DNA of 48,991 bases, taken from assembly GCA_016874235.1 (NCBI GenBank), contig VGUJ01000012.1, positions 1 to 48,991 on the forward strand, written 5' to 3'. This DNA is from Gammaproteobacteria bacterium. GTDB taxonomy: Bacteria > Pseudomonadota > Gammaproteobacteria > Steroidobacterales > Steroidobacteraceae. Below are positions 8,536 to 18,800 of the stretch, piece by piece. The notes under the pieces were generated by a model. The model had not been told where the DNA came from. It ran no database searches and saw nothing but the letters and a program-made list of their open reading frames with translations. Numbering within the stretch: the stretch's first letter is position 1; each line of letters starts with the position of its first letter. A program made the translations under genes and the position numbers.

Positions 8536-11307
8536 GTGCTCAATTTCCTCCAGCGAATTTTCGGAAGCCGCAACGAGCGGATGGTCAAAGCGATGGCGCG
8601 CGAGGTGCGTGCGGCCAATGCCTTCGAGCCCGCGTTGCAGGCGCTCTCTGACGAGCAGCTTCGCGCCAAGACCGAGGAATTTCGCGGCCGATTGAAGGGT
8701 GGCGAGACCCTCGACGCGTTGTTGCCCGAGGCCTTCGCCGTGGTGCGCGAAGCCGCTCGTCGTACGCTCGGCCTTCGGCACTTCGACGTTCAGTTTCTCG
8801 GCGGTATTGCGCTACACCGCGGCCGCATCGCCGAAATGCGCACGGGTGAAGGTAAGACGCTTGTTGCAACGCTGCCTGCCTACCTCAACGCGCTCACGGG
8901 CGAAGGCGTGCACGTGGTCACCGTCAATGAATACCTGGCTCAGCGCGACGCGGACTGGATGGGACCGGTCTACCGATTCTTAGGTCTGACCGTTGGCGTC
9001 ATTCGCGGTCAGCAACCGTCAGCTGAGAAGCGTCAAGCGTATGGCTGCGACATCACTTACGGTACTAACAACGAATTCGGTTTTGACTACCTTCGTGACA
9101 ACCTCGCGTTTCGCCTCGAGGATCGCGTGCAGCGCTCGCTGGCCTATGCCATCGTCGACGAAGTCGACTCAATCCTGATCGACGAAGCGCGTACGCCGCT
9201 CATCATTTCGGGTCCTGCTGAAGAAAGCACGGATACCTACCTTGCGATCAACGTCCTCGTACCTCGCCTCGAGCGTGCCGAGGGTCCGCCGCCGCGCTCG
9301 GGAAACATGCTTTCGGGCGAGTCTGAGCCTGAGCCTGCAGGCGATTACATGGTGGATGAGAAACAACGGCAAGTTCACCTGACCGAAGCGGGCCACGAGA
9401 AGGTCGAGGCCCTCATGATCGAGGCGGGAATGCTCCGCGAAGGCGAGAGTCTTTACGATCCGTCGAACATCCGCCTCATGCATCATCTCAATGCGGCGTT
9501 ACGCGCCCACGCGCTCTACAAGCGAGATGTCGAATACATCGTGCGGGGCGGCGAGGTCATCATCGTTGACGAGTTCACGGGCCGCACCATGCCGGGGCGT
9601 CGCTGGTCCGACGGTTTGCATCAGGCGGTCGAAGCGAAAGAGGGTGTGCGAGTTCGCGAAGAGAATCAGACGATCGCGTCGATTACCTTCCAAAACTTCT
9701 TCCGCATTTATCGCAAGCTTTCGGGCATGACCGGCACGGCCGATACCGAGGCGCCCGAGTTTCTGCAGATCTACAACCTCGAGGTGAATGTCATTCCGAC
9801 TCACCGACCCATGATCCGCAAGGACATGGCCGACCTCGTGCATCTCACCCAGGCCGATAAGTTCAAGGCGATCGTCGAAGACATCCGGGAGTGCGTGACG
9901 AGGCAACAGCCGGTTCTGGTCGGTACCACCTCGATCGAAGCGTCTGAGCTCATCTCCGGGGTGCTCAAAAAAGAAGGTATCGCCCACGAGGTGTTGAACG
10001 CGAAGCAACACGAGCGTGAAGCGCCGATCGTGGCGCAAGCGGGTCGTCCGGGTGCCGTCACGATCGCGACGAACATGGCCGGCCGTGGTACCGACATCGT
10101 ACTCGGGGGCAGTCTCGATTCCGAACTGAATGCGTTGCCAACTGAGTCCACCGACGAGCAACGTGCCGCGGTGCGTGCGGCCTGGCAGCAGCGTCACGAG
10201 CAAGTGCTGGCGGCAGGCGGCCTGCACATCATCGGTACCGAGCGTCACGAGTCCCGTCGTATCGACAACCAGCTACGAGGTCGTTCGGGCCGTCAAGGCG
10301 ATCCAGGGTCTTCTCGCTTCTATCTTTCGATGGAAGACAACTTGATGCGTATCTTCGGTGATCCGAACTTCACCAAGCGCCTGCTTTCTGCGGCCGGCAT
10401 GAAGGAAGGTGAGGTCATCGAGAGTCGCATGCTGAGCCGACGTATCGAAGTGGCGCAGCGCAAGGTCGAGTCGCACAACTTCGATATCCGCAAGCAATTG
10501 CTGTTGTTCGATGACGTGGCGAACGATCAGCGTAAGGTCATTTACCAGCAGCGCACCGAGATTATGGGCGCCACCGATCTGTCGCCCGCCATCCGCGGGA
10601 TCCAGGCGGATGTGGTGGGACGTCTGCTCGATGAATACTTGCCGCGTAACGTGCCTCACGAAGATTGGGACCTCGAGAGCTTGCGCGATGGGCTGCGCAA
10701 AGATTTCCACACGGACGTCGATCCGCGTTCATGGGTCGTTGCGGAGCCCGAGATTGACGAAGTCACGCTCCGGGCTCGAGTGCTCGAGGCGGTGGCCCAG
10801 CACTACGACGAGAAGTCGCGGCGTTATGGTGCCGAGCTCATGCAGCATCTCGAGAAAGACGTCATGCTGCGTACGCTCGATCAACACTGGCGCGAGCATC
10901 TGGCCGCCATGGACTATCTGCGGCAGGGCATCCATCTGCGGAGCTACGCGCAAAAAGATTATCGTTACGAATATCGTCGCGAGGCCTACGAGCTCTTCAG
11001 CAATATGCTCGACCGCGTCAAATTCGATACGGCGTCGTTGCTCGCTCGCATCGAAGTGCGGAGCGAGGCTGATCTGCAGCGTGAAGAAGAAGAGCGTCAA
11101 AGAAAACTGCTCGCGGCGCTACAGGCGCAGCACGCCGAGGCTCAATCGCCGTTGGGTGCTCAGCCTGAAGCGGGCGAGACGGCCGCCGACGGACGAGCCG
11201 CGCCCGGAACGCTGGTTCGAGGGGAGCGTAAGGTCGGTCGCAACGAGCCTTGCCCCTGCGGATCAGGCCGTAAATACAAGCAGTGTCACGGCGCGCTCGA
11301 ATCCTGA
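8536..11307 (+). CDS. secA: Preprotein translocase ATPase SecA
   Basis: Motor ATPase that drives proteins through SecYEG. 923 residues from a GTG start ([15 protein letters not shown] matches the family N-terminus). Motifs: Walker [18 protein letters not shown], preprotein cross-linking region after [31 protein letters not shown], and [10 protein letters not shown] in the second nucleotide-binding domain. The C-terminus has a charged linker and the SEC-C zinc motif [14 protein letters not shown] (about 907-920), which in E. coli binds SecB and phospholipids. No secM gene is present upstream; the M23 peptidase takes that place. mutT begins within the last codons. Confidence 0.99.
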   Translation: MLNFLQRIFGSRNERMVKAMAREVRAANAFEPALQALSDEQLRAKTEEFRGRLKGGETLDALLPEAFAVVREAARRTLGLRHFDVQFLGGIALHRGRIAEMRTGEGKTLVATLPAYLNALTGEGVHVVTVNEYLAQRDADWMGPVYRFLGLTVGVIRGQQPSAEKRQAYGCDITYGTNNEFGFDYLRDNLAFRLEDRVQRSLAYAIVDEVDSILIDEARTPLIISGPAEESTDTYLAINVLVPRLERAEGPPPRSGNMLSGESEPEPAGDYMVDEKQRQVHLTEAGHEKVEALMIEAGMLREGESLYDPSNIRLMHHLNAALRAHALYKRDVEYIVRGGEVIIVDEFTGRTMPGRRWSDGLHQAVEAKEGVRVREENQTIASITFQNFFRIYRKLSGMTGTADTEAPEFLQIYNLEVNVIPTHRPMIRKDMADLVHLTQADKFKAIVEDIRECVTRQQPVLVGTTSIEASELISGVLKKEGIAHEVLNAKQHEREAPIVAQAGRPGAVTIATNMAGRGTDIVLGGSLDSELNALPTESTDEQRAAVRAAWQQRHEQVLAAGGLHIIGTERHESRRIDNQLRGRSGRQGDPGSSRFYLSMEDNLMRIFGDPNFTKRLLSAAGMKEGEVIESRMLSRRIEVAQRKVESHNFDIRKQLLLFDDVANDQRKVIYQQRTEIMGATDLSPAIRGIQADVVGRLLDEYLPRNVPHEDWDLESLRDGLRKDFHTDVDPRSWVVAEPEIDEVTLRARVLEAVAQHYDEKSRRYGAELMQHLEKDVMLRTLDQHWREHLAAMDYLRQGIHLRSYAQKDYRYEYRREAYELFSNMLDRVKFDTASLLARIEVRSEADLQREEEERQRKLLAALQAQHAEAQSPLGAQPEAGETAADGRAAPGTLVRGERKVGRNEPCPCGSGRKYKQCHGALES

Positions 11308-11726
11308 GCACCGTCTCCGACAACTCACGCATCGTCGTCGTCGCCGGTGCGCTGATCGACGAGGAGGGACGGGTGCTCATCGCGGCCCGGCCGCAGGGCA
11401 AACATATGTCCGGTCGCTGGGAGTTTCCCGGCGGTAAGATTTCCGGCGGTGAGTCGCCGGAGGTGGCGCTACGCAGAGAGTTTCGCGAGGAACTGGGGAT
11501 CGAGGTGCAACGCTGTCGCTTCGAAATGTCGCTCGTCCACGCCTACCCCGATCGCGAGGTGGAGTTGTTGTTCCACGTGGTCGAGGCGTGGCGTGGGACA
11601 CCCGAGTCGCTGGAGGGGCAGGCGCTGCGCTGGGTACCGATCGCGGAACTTCTCGACCAAGATATCCTCGAAGCGGACTTACCGTTCATCCGTACTTTGC
11701 AGCAACACTTCGGCGGCGCAAGATAG
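11283..11726 (+). CDS. mutT: MutT-type 8-oxo-dGTP diphosphatase (Nudix)
   Basis: Nudix hydrolase that removes oxidised guanine nucleotides from the pool. Up to 147 residues. The Nudix box is complete at 51-73: G51, E57, then REFREELGI (65-73). The N-terminal strand [21 protein letters not shown] and the tail [23 protein letters not shown] match MutT. The start is uncertain: the GTG at 11283 overlaps secA by 25 bases, while a CTG at 11304 would overlap the secA stop by four bases and give 140 residues. Location directly after secA is seen in other gammaproteobacteria. The aldehyde dehydrogenase begins four bases later. Confidence 0.88.
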   Translation: MSRRARILSTVSDNSRIVVVAGALIDEEGRVLIAARPQGKHMSGRWEFPGGKISGGESPEVALRREFREELGIEVQRCRFEMSLVHAYPDREVELLFHVVEAWRGTPESLEGQALRWVPIAELLDQDILEADLPFIRTLQQHFGGAR

Positions 11727-11730
11727 CCTC

Positions 11731-13182
11731 ATGAGTCACGGATCCGAGCGCATTGAGGTACGTAACCCTCGCAGCGGGAAGGTCGATTTTGCCTTCGATG
11801 CGCCGACGTCGACGGAACTGACCGCACGGCTCCACGCGTTGCGCGCGGCGCAGAGCCGTTGGCGTGCACGCACGCTGGATGAGCGAATCGATATTCTTCG
11901 TCGCTGGCGCACCGAGTGGGTGGCTCGTCAGTCCGTGATCATCGATGCGCTCGCCCAAGATACCGGCCGCTTTCTGATCGCGACGAGTGAGGTCACGACC
12001 GTCGCTGGAATGATCGATCGCTGGACCGCCCTCGCACCGTCGCTGGCCGTCGAGGAAGAGGCTCGCTCGGCGAGCTTGCCGCAAATTTCCTATCGCTCGC
12101 AGTACGTGCCCTACGAACTCGTCGGCATCATCAGTCCCTGGAATTTTCCCGCGACACTCTGCTTCATCGACGCGATCCCCGCGTTGCTCGCGGGCTGCGC
12201 CGTCTTCATCAAGCCGAGCGAGGTCACGCCGCGTTTCGTCGGTCCGGCTTTGGAGTCGATCGCCGCCGTACCCGAGCTGGCCGAGGTGCTGCATCTCCAG
12301 CCCGGCGGCCGACAGACTGGCGAACAGCTTGTCGAGAGCGTCGATGCCGTGTGCTTTACGGGTAGCGTGGCGACGGGACGGCTCGTTGCCGCCAACGCGG
12401 CACGTCATTTCATCCCAGCGTTTCTCGAGTTGGGCGGTAACGATCCGCTCCTCATCACGGCGACGGCCGATCTTGAGCGCGCCACCGATGTGACGCTGCG
12501 ATCGACCTGTCTCGCGACGGGGCAGGCCTGTCAGAGCATCGAGCGTGTCTACGTCGATCAAAAAATATACGAGCCGTTTGTCGCGCGGCTCGTCGAGAAA
12601 GCGAAGGCCGTCGAGCCGAACTGGCCCGACATCCATCAAGGTACGATCGGCCCCTTCGTTTTCGGCAAGCAGGCGGATGTGGTCGCTGCGCAGATCGCCG
12701 ATGCGGTTTCGAAGGGAGCGCGTGTTCTGTGCGGGGGGCAGATCGAAGACCACGGCGGCAAATGGCTGCGACCCACCGTGCTGGTCGGCGTCGATCACCG
12801 AATGAGCATCATGACTGAAGAAACCTTCGGGCCAGTCATTCCCGTCATGGCGTTCGATCACATTGATCAAGCCGTAGCGCTTGCGAATGAAGGCGTCTAC
12901 GGACTATCGGCCGGCGTGATCGCCGGTACGCTCCAAGAGGCCGAGGCGATTGGTCGCCGTATCGATGCAGGCGGCATCAGCCTTAACGACGGCGCGCTCA
13001 CCGCCCTCTGTCACGAAATGGAGAAACATTCGTTCAAGTTGTCGGGTCTCGGCGGATCACGCATGGGGCCGGCTGGCTACCTGCGCTTCTTTCGTCGCAA
13101 AGTGCTCATCCGTCAGCACGGACAACCGGCTACCATCGCGAGCGTCGCCGAATCGAATCTCAGCAAAGGAAAGACTCCATGA
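11731..13182 (+). CDS. NAD(P)-dependent aldehyde dehydrogenase family protein
   Basis: Oxidises an aldehyde to the acid; substrate not predictable from sequence. 483 residues from the ATG at 11731 (MSHGSERIEVRNPRSG), the first plausible start after mutT; the frame is open further upstream but inside mutT. Family features: cofactor loop IISPWNFPATL, KPSEVTP, CFTGSVATG, the general base in LELGGNDP (E233) and the catalytic cysteine in GQACQSIERVYV (C267), and EETFGPVIPVM. The overall pattern resembles the succinate-semialdehyde/broad-substrate branch. Its ATG follows mutT by four bases, and its stop overlaps the next small gene in an ATGA, so it probably belongs to the secA-mutT transcript. Confidence 0.9.
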   Translation: MSHGSERIEVRNPRSGKVDFAFDAPTSTELTARLHALRAAQSRWRARTLDERIDILRRWRTEWVARQSVIIDALAQDTGRFLIATSEVTTVAGMIDRWTALAPSLAVEEEARSASLPQISYRSQYVPYELVGIISPWNFPATLCFIDAIPALLAGCAVFIKPSEVTPRFVGPALESIAAVPELAEVLHLQPGGRQTGEQLVESVDAVCFTGSVATGRLVAANAARHFIPAFLELGGNDPLLITATADLERATDVTLRSTCLATGQACQSIERVYVDQKIYEPFVARLVEKAKAVEPNWPDIHQGTIGPFVFGKQADVVAAQIADAVSKGARVLCGGQIEDHGGKWLRPTVLVGVDHRMSIMTEETFGPVIPVMAFDHIDQAVALANEGVYGLSAGVIAGTLQEAEAIGRRIDAGGISLNDGALTALCHEMEKHSFKLSGLGGSRMGPAGYLRFFRRKVLIRQHGQPATIASVAESNLSKGKTP

Positions 13183-13568
13183 GCAATCAGGACCTCGGGC
13201 TCCCCGAAATAAAAATCGACTCCGCCAGCCTATACCGGGAGGACGTGTTCACCGATCGTCGAGCGGGCACGCTACGGCGCATGATTCCGGTGCTGACCGA
13301 TGGCTCGCCCGATACGTCGCGACCGGTGCTCTGGCTCGGTCAGACCCAGCTCATGACGCCGGGCGGTGTACTGCCTCTTGGCTTCGAGATCGAGGCCAAA
13401 GATTTGGCTGAAGCAATCGAAAAATTTCCGGATGCGGTCAGGAAGGCCGTCGAAGACGCCATCGAGGAAGCCCAGCAAATGCGCCGTGAGGCGGCTTCAC
13501 GCATCGTGGTGCCTGAGTCGGGCGCCGCGCTCGGTCAGACGCTCGGTGGCAAGATCAAGATGCCTTAA
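13179..13568 (+). CDS. Small soluble protein of unknown function
   Basis: Not recognised as a named family. 129 residues, no signal peptide or membrane segment. The N-terminal half is strand-like (RRAGTLRRMIPVLTDGS, RPVLWLGQTQLMTPGG), followed by a charged helix (KDLAEAIEKFPDAVRKAVED through EAQQMRREAAS, about 70-107) and a short Gly-rich tail. It overlaps the aldehyde dehydrogenase by four bases (ATGA), which implies coupled translation. Its stop codon shares a TTAA with the stop of the convergent carbonic anhydrase. Coding character matches the neighbours, so I regard it as a real gene; similar small cytoplasmic proteins exist in other gammaproteobacteria as far as I recall. Confidence 0.8.
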   Translation: MSNQDLGLPEIKIDSASLYREDVFTDRRAGTLRRMIPVLTDGSPDTSRPVLWLGQTQLMTPGGVLPLGFEIEAKDLAEAIEKFPDAVRKAVEDAIEEAQQMRREAASRIVVPESGAALGQTLGGKIKMP

Positions 13569-14203
13569 GCGTCAGCGACCCGGCGATAGACCTCAGCGAA
13601 CTCGGCCTGTGATTTCACGCAGACCGAGAGATCTTTGAGTAGTCCATCGTGCAGGTCGTAGATCCAGCCATGGATTTCAAGGGCTTTGCCGCGATCCCAA
13701 GCGCTCTGAACGATGGTCGTCTGACCGACGTTGAGCACTTGTTCCATCACGTTGAGTTCGCAGAGTTGCCGTAGACGAGTCGTCTCGTCCGGGAGCTCCG
13801 CGAGTCGCGCATGGTGTTTTTTCATGACGTCTTGAACGTGTCGCAGCCAATTGTCGATCAGCCCTAGTCGATCGTTGCGCAGAGCAGCGTGTACGCCACC
13901 ACAACCGTAATGACCACATACGATGACGTGCTCGACATCGAGTACGTCTACGGCGTACTGCAGGACCGACAAGCAATTCAGATCGGTATGCACGACGACG
14001 TTCGCGACGTTGCGATGAACGAAGAGCTCGCCGGGTGGCAAACCGACGATTTCATTGGCCGGCACCCGACTGTCGGCGCAGCCGATCCACAGGTAATCGG
14101 GTGATTGCTGTCCGACCAGTTTTTCGAAAAAGGCTGGGTCTTGTGCGGTGATCTCCGCGGACCAGTCGCGGTTTCGATCGAAAAGAGGCTTCAAGCTACG
14201 CAT
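13565..14203 (-). CDS. can: Beta-class carbonic anhydrase
   Basis: Interconverts CO2 and bicarbonate in the cytoplasm, supplying bicarbonate for carboxylases. 212 residues. Zinc ligands are C42, D44 (with R46; GCADSRVPANE), H98 and C101 (CGHYGCGG), at the same residue numbers as E. coli Can. The D44/R46 pair suggests the type II, pH-switched and bicarbonate-regulated form; this is inference from the family. The gene lies 41 bases downstream of the S9B peptidase on the same strand and converges with the small gene at 13179-13568, sharing the four bases TTAA for both stops. Confidence 0.97.
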   Translation of the reverse strand: MRSLKPLFDRNRDWSAEITAQDPAFFEKLVGQQSPDYLWIGCADSRVPANEIVGLPPGELFVHRNVANVVVHTDLNCLSVLQYAVDVLDVEHVIVCGHYGCGGVHAALRNDRLGLIDNWLRHVQDVMKKHHARLAELPDETTRLRQLCELNVMEQVLNVGQTTIVQSAWDRGKALEIHGWIYDLHDGLLKDLSVCVKSQAEFAEVYRRVADA

Positions 14204-14244
14204 GGAAGGGAGTCCTGTCGATCCGTCGTATCGATTCGTTGCTC

Positions 14245-16587
14245 TTATTCCGCCGCGATGGGTTCGCCCGCCGGGCCCTCGATCTTGGGTCGATCGGGGC
14301 GAAGAGTGCGCGCAAAGAATTGCACGATCGTGTCGTAGGCGTGCGGTCCCGTTGAGCCGAAGCGAAGCAGGGCGTGCTTGCTCCCTGGGTAGGGCATGAC
14401 CTCGAAAGGCTTGCGCAGGTCCTGAAGTCTTTTGAAGAGCGCCGTGCTGTGTGTAAAGAGCACGTTGTCATCGGCCATGCCGTGCATGATGAGCAAGGGA
14501 CCGGCCAGTTGATCGGCGTAGGTCATGACGTTGCCCTCACGATACCCCTCAGGATTGTCGTCGGGGGTGCTCATGTAGCGCTCGGTGTAGTGGGTATCGT
14601 AAAGACGCCAGTCGGTGACCGGCGCGCCCGAGGCGCCCGCAGTGAAATGACCCGGGGCTTTCACCATGCTCATGAGGGCCATATAGCCTCCGTAACTCCA
14701 ACCAAACACGCCGATGCGCGTACCGTCTACGAAGGGCAGCGTTCGAAGATAGTCGACACCACGGATTTGATCCTCCACTTCGACCGTGCCCATGCGTCGA
14801 TACAGCGCGCCCTCGAATGCGCGGCCCCGGAAGGCTGAGCCCCGATTATCAACGGTGAACACGACGTATCCCTGCTGTGCAAGGTACTGCCTGAACAGAC
14901 CGCCCCAGGCTTTTCGAACATTTTGCACGCCGGGGCCGCCATAGACTTCGACGATGACGGGATAACGCCTTCCCGCCTGCATGCCGACGGGACGCGTGAG
15001 TTGGTAGTGCAGGGTTTGTCCGTCACTCGCCTTCAGCGTGCCGAACTCCGTGGGCTGGTGCAGCGGCAAGTAGGGTGCGTAGGGATGCGAGTCATCGAGT
15101 CGGTTGGCGACGAGTACATCGACGAGGCTGCCATCCGTCCGTCGCAAACTCAGCGAGGGCGGAGAGTCGGGCGTCGAGAAGGTGTTCAGCCAAAATTTAC
15201 CATCCGAAGACAGCGTGTTCGCATGCCAACCAGCTTCGCGACTGAGTCGCTTGATTCCGCTTTCGATACCCGCGGAATCTGAGGCTCCTTCTAGCGGCGC
15301 CACGTAGAGATGTCGCTCGAGCGGCGTATCGCGATTGGCCGTGAAGTAAACGAGGCCTCGTGCTTCGTCGACCGTTTCGATGGCGCGCTCGCGACCACTA
15401 CCGGCGACCATCCACGGACCCGCCGTAATCGGCCTCAACATTCGGCCCTCATAGTCGAAGAGATAGAGATGGTCATAGCCGCTACGCGCGGATGACCAGA
15501 TGAATGCTGGGCGCTGTTTCAAAAACGTCAGTTCATCGTGAAGATCGACCCAGGTATCGCTGCGCTCCTCGATCAGCAGACGACCCGCACCCGAGCTTGC
15601 ATCGACCCGCCAGAGCTGCAGTAATTTTTGATCGCGGGGTTGACGCTGGACGGCGAGCGCCGACGAATCGGGAAACCAGTTGACTCGCGCGAGGTAGCCG
15701 TCACTGGCTGACCCTGCGGGTAGTTCGCGATCGCTGGCTTGATCGAGATCATGGACCAACAGGTCGACACGGGCGTTGGGGCGGCCTGCCGCCGGATATC
15801 GTTGCCGAATGACTTTGACGCTCTCGGCATAAATCTCGAAGCGCTCGACTTCATCGACCGTGGATTCGTCGACACGGGTATAGGCGATACGCCGTTCGTT
15901 GGGAGACCACCAGTAACCGGTGCTGCGATCCATCTCTTCCTGTGCGATGAACTCGGCGACACCGAATGACAGCAGGCCGCCCCCAGTTTGGGTAATCGCG
16001 AGCTCACGCCCCGTCGACAGTTCGAAGACGAACAAGTTTTGATCGCGCACGTAACTGACATAGCGACCGCGCGGCGAGAACCGCGCATCGGTTTCGGCGG
16101 CGGGCGTCGACGTGAGGCGGCGCACGGCCGCGGCGGCCGAGGCAGCGCGCAGATCGTAGAGATAAAGATCTCCCGAGAGCGGAATGAGCAGATAGCGCGA
16201 GTTCGGTGAAAACTCGTATTCGACGATACCCGCGAGCGACGAGGTTCGAGCGCGTTCGCGTCGCGCTTCTTCTTCAGGGGAGAGCGTGCCCTCATCCGCG
16301 ACGAGCGCGGCGGAATCGACGAGGAGGTGAGTACGACGGGATGAGGTGTCGTAGGCCCAAATATCGAGACGGTCTTTCGCGTCGGGCTTGCCCTGCAGGT
16401 AGGTCACGAGCTTCCCGTCCGGCGAGAACCTCGCGCCGCGTAATGACGGCCCGGAAAGATCAGGTGCCGCGAAGAGCCGGTCGATGGTGAGGCGTTGCGG
16501 CGTCGCCGCCGAGGCGGCAGCCGAAAGGGCGAGGGCGATCAGCATGATCGCCCCGAGGAACCGTGATTTCAAAGTGCTGCACATCAT
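14245..16587 (-). CDS. Exported dipeptidyl-peptidase IV-type peptidase (S9B)
   Basis: Serine peptidase expected to release dipeptides (X-Pro or similar) from peptides in the periplasm or outside. 780 residues from the ATG at 16587; the frame extends upstream but that would overlap the divergent gene, and this start gives a clean signal peptide (STLKSRFLGAIMLIALALSA, then AASA^AT). The N-terminal half is a beta-propeller (DPPIV_N) with ARFSPDGKLVTYL and YEFSPNSRYLLIPL. The peptidase domain has the nucleophile in GWSYGGYMAL (S631), D706 in HGMADDN and H738 in SKHALL. A second ATG at 16584 is equally possible. It is divergent from an S9A oligopeptidase with only 55 bases between. Confidence 0.93.
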   Translation of the reverse strand: MMCSTLKSRFLGAIMLIALALSAAASAATPQRLTIDRLFAAPDLSGPSLRGARFSPDGKLVTYLQGKPDAKDRLDIWAYDTSSRRTHLLVDSAALVADEGTLSPEEEARRERARTSSLAGIVEYEFSPNSRYLLIPLSGDLYLYDLRAASAAAAVRRLTSTPAAETDARFSPRGRYVSYVRDQNLFVFELSTGRELAITQTGGGLLSFGVAEFIAQEEMDRSTGYWWSPNERRIAYTRVDESTVDEVERFEIYAESVKVIRQRYPAAGRPNARVDLLVHDLDQASDRELPAGSASDGYLARVNWFPDSSALAVQRQPRDQKLLQLWRVDASSGAGRLLIEERSDTWVDLHDELTFLKQRPAFIWSSARSGYDHLYLFDYEGRMLRPITAGPWMVAGSGRERAIETVDEARGLVYFTANRDTPLERHLYVAPLEGASDSAGIESGIKRLSREAGWHANTLSSDGKFWLNTFSTPDSPPSLSLRRTDGSLVDVLVANRLDDSHPYAPYLPLHQPTEFGTLKASDGQTLHYQLTRPVGMQAGRRYPVIVEVYGGPGVQNVRKAWGGLFRQYLAQQGYVVFTVDNRGSAFRGRAFEGALYRRMGTVEVEDQIRGVDYLRTLPFVDGTRIGVFGWSYGGYMALMSMVKAPGHFTAGASGAPVTDWRLYDTHYTERYMSTPDDNPEGYREGNVMTYADQLAGPLLIMHGMADDNVLFTHSTALFKRLQDLRKPFEVMPYPGSKHALLRFGSTGPHAYDTIVQFFARTLRPDRPKIEGPAGEPIAAE

Positions 16588-16642
16588 GCGTAGGTGTCCA
16601 GTAACATGCGTCTTCCAGATGAAACCCAGTGTAGAGAGGAAT

Positions 16643-18796
16643 ATGTCCCATCGCCACTCGCGACGCCTCGCGCTCGCCACCGCTCTGCTCGTCACCATGA
16701 CCTCCCAGATTGCCATGCCTGAAAATAAAGCCTCTTCCGCCTCGCTGTCCTATCCGGCCGTGACGCGCGGTTCGGTGGTCGATGTTTATCACGGTACGTC
16801 GGTCGCCGACCCCTACCGCTGGCTCGAGCAGCCCGAGTTACCCGCGACCCGTGAGTTCGTCACCGCGCAGAATGCGCTCGCCAAGCCGTGGCTCGAGTCG
16901 TTGCCCCAGCGTGACTGGATCCAGAAGCGTCTGACCGAGCTTTGGAACTTCGAGCGAGTCGGGGTGCCACGCAAGAAGGGCGGCAAGTATTTCTTTGTCC
17001 GCAACGATGGTCGCCAGAACCAAAGCGTGCTCTACGTCGCCGACTCGCTACAGGGTAAGCTGCGCGTGCTCTTCGATCCCAATGCTGCGAGCAGTGATGC
17101 CACGGTGGCGCTCGCGCGTTACGAGCCCTCTCCTGATGGCAGTGTCGTCGCCTATTCCTTGTCGGATGGCGGCACCGATTGGGAGATTTGGAAGTTCCGG
17201 CGCACGTCGGACGGCGTCGATCTGCCCGATGAACTTCGCTTCACGAAGTTCTGGGAGCTGTCGTGGGCAGCCGATGGTTCCGGTGTGTACTACAGCCGCT
17301 ATCCGCGCCGAACCGATGACGCCTCGCGAGGCGACGATCAAGCTCAGCCCGTCGTTCACTTTCATCGCCTCGGCGATGTCCAGGAGCGTGACGCCGAAAT
17401 CTACCGCGTGACGAATCATCCGCGTCGCGCACCAACGGCCAGCGTCTCGGACGATGGCCGTTGGCTCTTCGTGTCGATGTTCGACGGTTATCGCACGAAC
17501 GGCATCGATCTCATCGACCTGCAGGATCCCAAAGCCCCACCGCGTACGCTCTTCGGCGCCTGGGATGCGCGCTATTCCATCATCGGCAGCGAGGGCGATA
17601 CGATTTACGTCGTCACCACGAACAATGCGCCACAAAGCCGGGTGATCGCCGTCGATGCACGCGATCCGTCACCGCAAAAATGGCGTGAGCTCGTTCCTCA
17701 AGACACGCTCGCGCTCGATGAAGCGAGTTTCGTGGGCGGCCGGATCATCGTGCGCTATGTACGCGATGCCCATGGTGTGGCTCGAGTCTTCGACCGTGAC
17801 GGGCGTGCGTTAGGCGAGGTGCCTGTGCCCGGCTTGGGTACGATCGCCGGTTTCGGCGGCAACGCCACCGACACCGAAACCTTCTTTGCCTACGCCGATT
17901 ATTTGCGTCCAGGCCAGGTGATGCGCCTCGACCTCGGCGATCTCTCGACCCGCATTTGGAGAGCGCCCGCCTTCGGTGCCGACACCTCGCGTTACGTGAC
18001 GCAACAGGTGTTCTACACCAGCAAGGACGGCACGCGCGTCCCAATGTTTATCACGCACCATCGCGACCTTGTGAAGAACGGCAAGGCGCCGACGCTGCTT
18101 TATGGCTACGGCGGTTTCAATATCTCGGTGACGCCGACCTTCCGCCCCACCGTCATCACCTGGCTTGAGATGGGTGGTATCTACGTCGAAGCGAATCTAC
18201 GTGGTGGGGGTGAGTACGGGGAGCCCTGGCACGAGGCGGGCACCAAGACGCGTAAGCAAAACGTCTTCGACGATTTCATCGCAGCCGCTGAATATCTTAT
18301 TCGCGAGGGTTATACCCATCCGCGTCGACTCGCCATCTCAGGGCGTAGTAACGGCGGTTTGCTAGTGGGTGCGACGCTACTGCAGCGGCCCGATCTTTTC
18401 GCCGCGGCGCTGCCGGGTGTCGGTGTGCTCGACATGCTTCGCTATCACACGGCGAGCGCCAATGCGCGTCAGTGGTCCTCAGATTACGGACTCTCGGAAG
18501 ATCCGACGGAGTTCAAAGCGCTGCTCGCTTACTCGCCCGTGCACAACGTGAAGCCGGGTACGTGCTATCCGCCAACGCTCATCACGACCGCCGATCGTGA
18601 TGATCGTGTCGTGCCCTGGCATAGCTACAAGTTCGCCGCGGCGCTACAGCGCGGGCAGGGCTGTGCGTCACCGATCCTTTTGCGGGTCGAAACTCGGGCG
18701 GGGCATGGTGCGGGCAAGCCCACGTGGATGCAGATCGAAGATTTCGCCGATCAATGGGCCTTTGCCGCCGAGATGCTCGGCGTGAAGACGCCCTAA
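16643..18796 (+). CDS. Exported prolyl oligopeptidase (S9A)
   Basis: Cleaves short peptides after proline. 717 residues from the ATG at 16643, which has GAGAGGA just upstream and starts a signal peptide (MSHRHSRRLALATALLVTMT, then SQIAMPENKA); the enzyme is therefore probably periplasmic, unlike the cytosolic animal homologue. Domain order: propeller-flanking N-terminus with DPYRWLEQPELPATREFV, seven-bladed propeller, and the hydrolase domain with RGGGEYGEPWHEAG, the nucleophile in SGRSNGGLLVGA (S569), TADRDDRVVPWHSYK and the histidine in RAGHGAGKP. It ends four bases before the convergent GST gene. Confidence 0.95.
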   Translation: MSHRHSRRLALATALLVTMTSQIAMPENKASSASLSYPAVTRGSVVDVYHGTSVADPYRWLEQPELPATREFVTAQNALAKPWLESLPQRDWIQKRLTELWNFERVGVPRKKGGKYFFVRNDGRQNQSVLYVADSLQGKLRVLFDPNAASSDATVALARYEPSPDGSVVAYSLSDGGTDWEIWKFRRTSDGVDLPDELRFTKFWELSWAADGSGVYYSRYPRRTDDASRGDDQAQPVVHFHRLGDVQERDAEIYRVTNHPRRAPTASVSDDGRWLFVSMFDGYRTNGIDLIDLQDPKAPPRTLFGAWDARYSIIGSEGDTIYVVTTNNAPQSRVIAVDARDPSPQKWRELVPQDTLALDEASFVGGRIIVRYVRDAHGVARVFDRDGRALGEVPVPGLGTIAGFGGNATDTETFFAYADYLRPGQVMRLDLGDLSTRIWRAPAFGADTSRYVTQQVFYTSKDGTRVPMFITHHRDLVKNGKAPTLLYGYGGFNISVTPTFRPTVITWLEMGGIYVEANLRGGGEYGEPWHEAGTKTRKQNVFDDFIAAAEYLIREGYTHPRRLAISGRSNGGLLVGATLLQRPDLFAAALPGVGVLDMLRYHTASANARQWSSDYGLSEDPTEFKALLAYSPVHNVKPGTCYPPTLITTADRDDRVVPWHSYKFAAALQRGQGCASPILLRVETRAGHGAGKPTWMQIEDFADQWAFAAEMLGVKTP

Positions 18797-18800
18797 GAGA

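Noticed and set aside
11686-12870. 394-residue minus-strand frame opposite the aldehyde dehydrogenase
   Set aside because: The plus-strand dehydrogenase has its catalytic Cys and Glu; the antisense frame is a codon-bias artefact.
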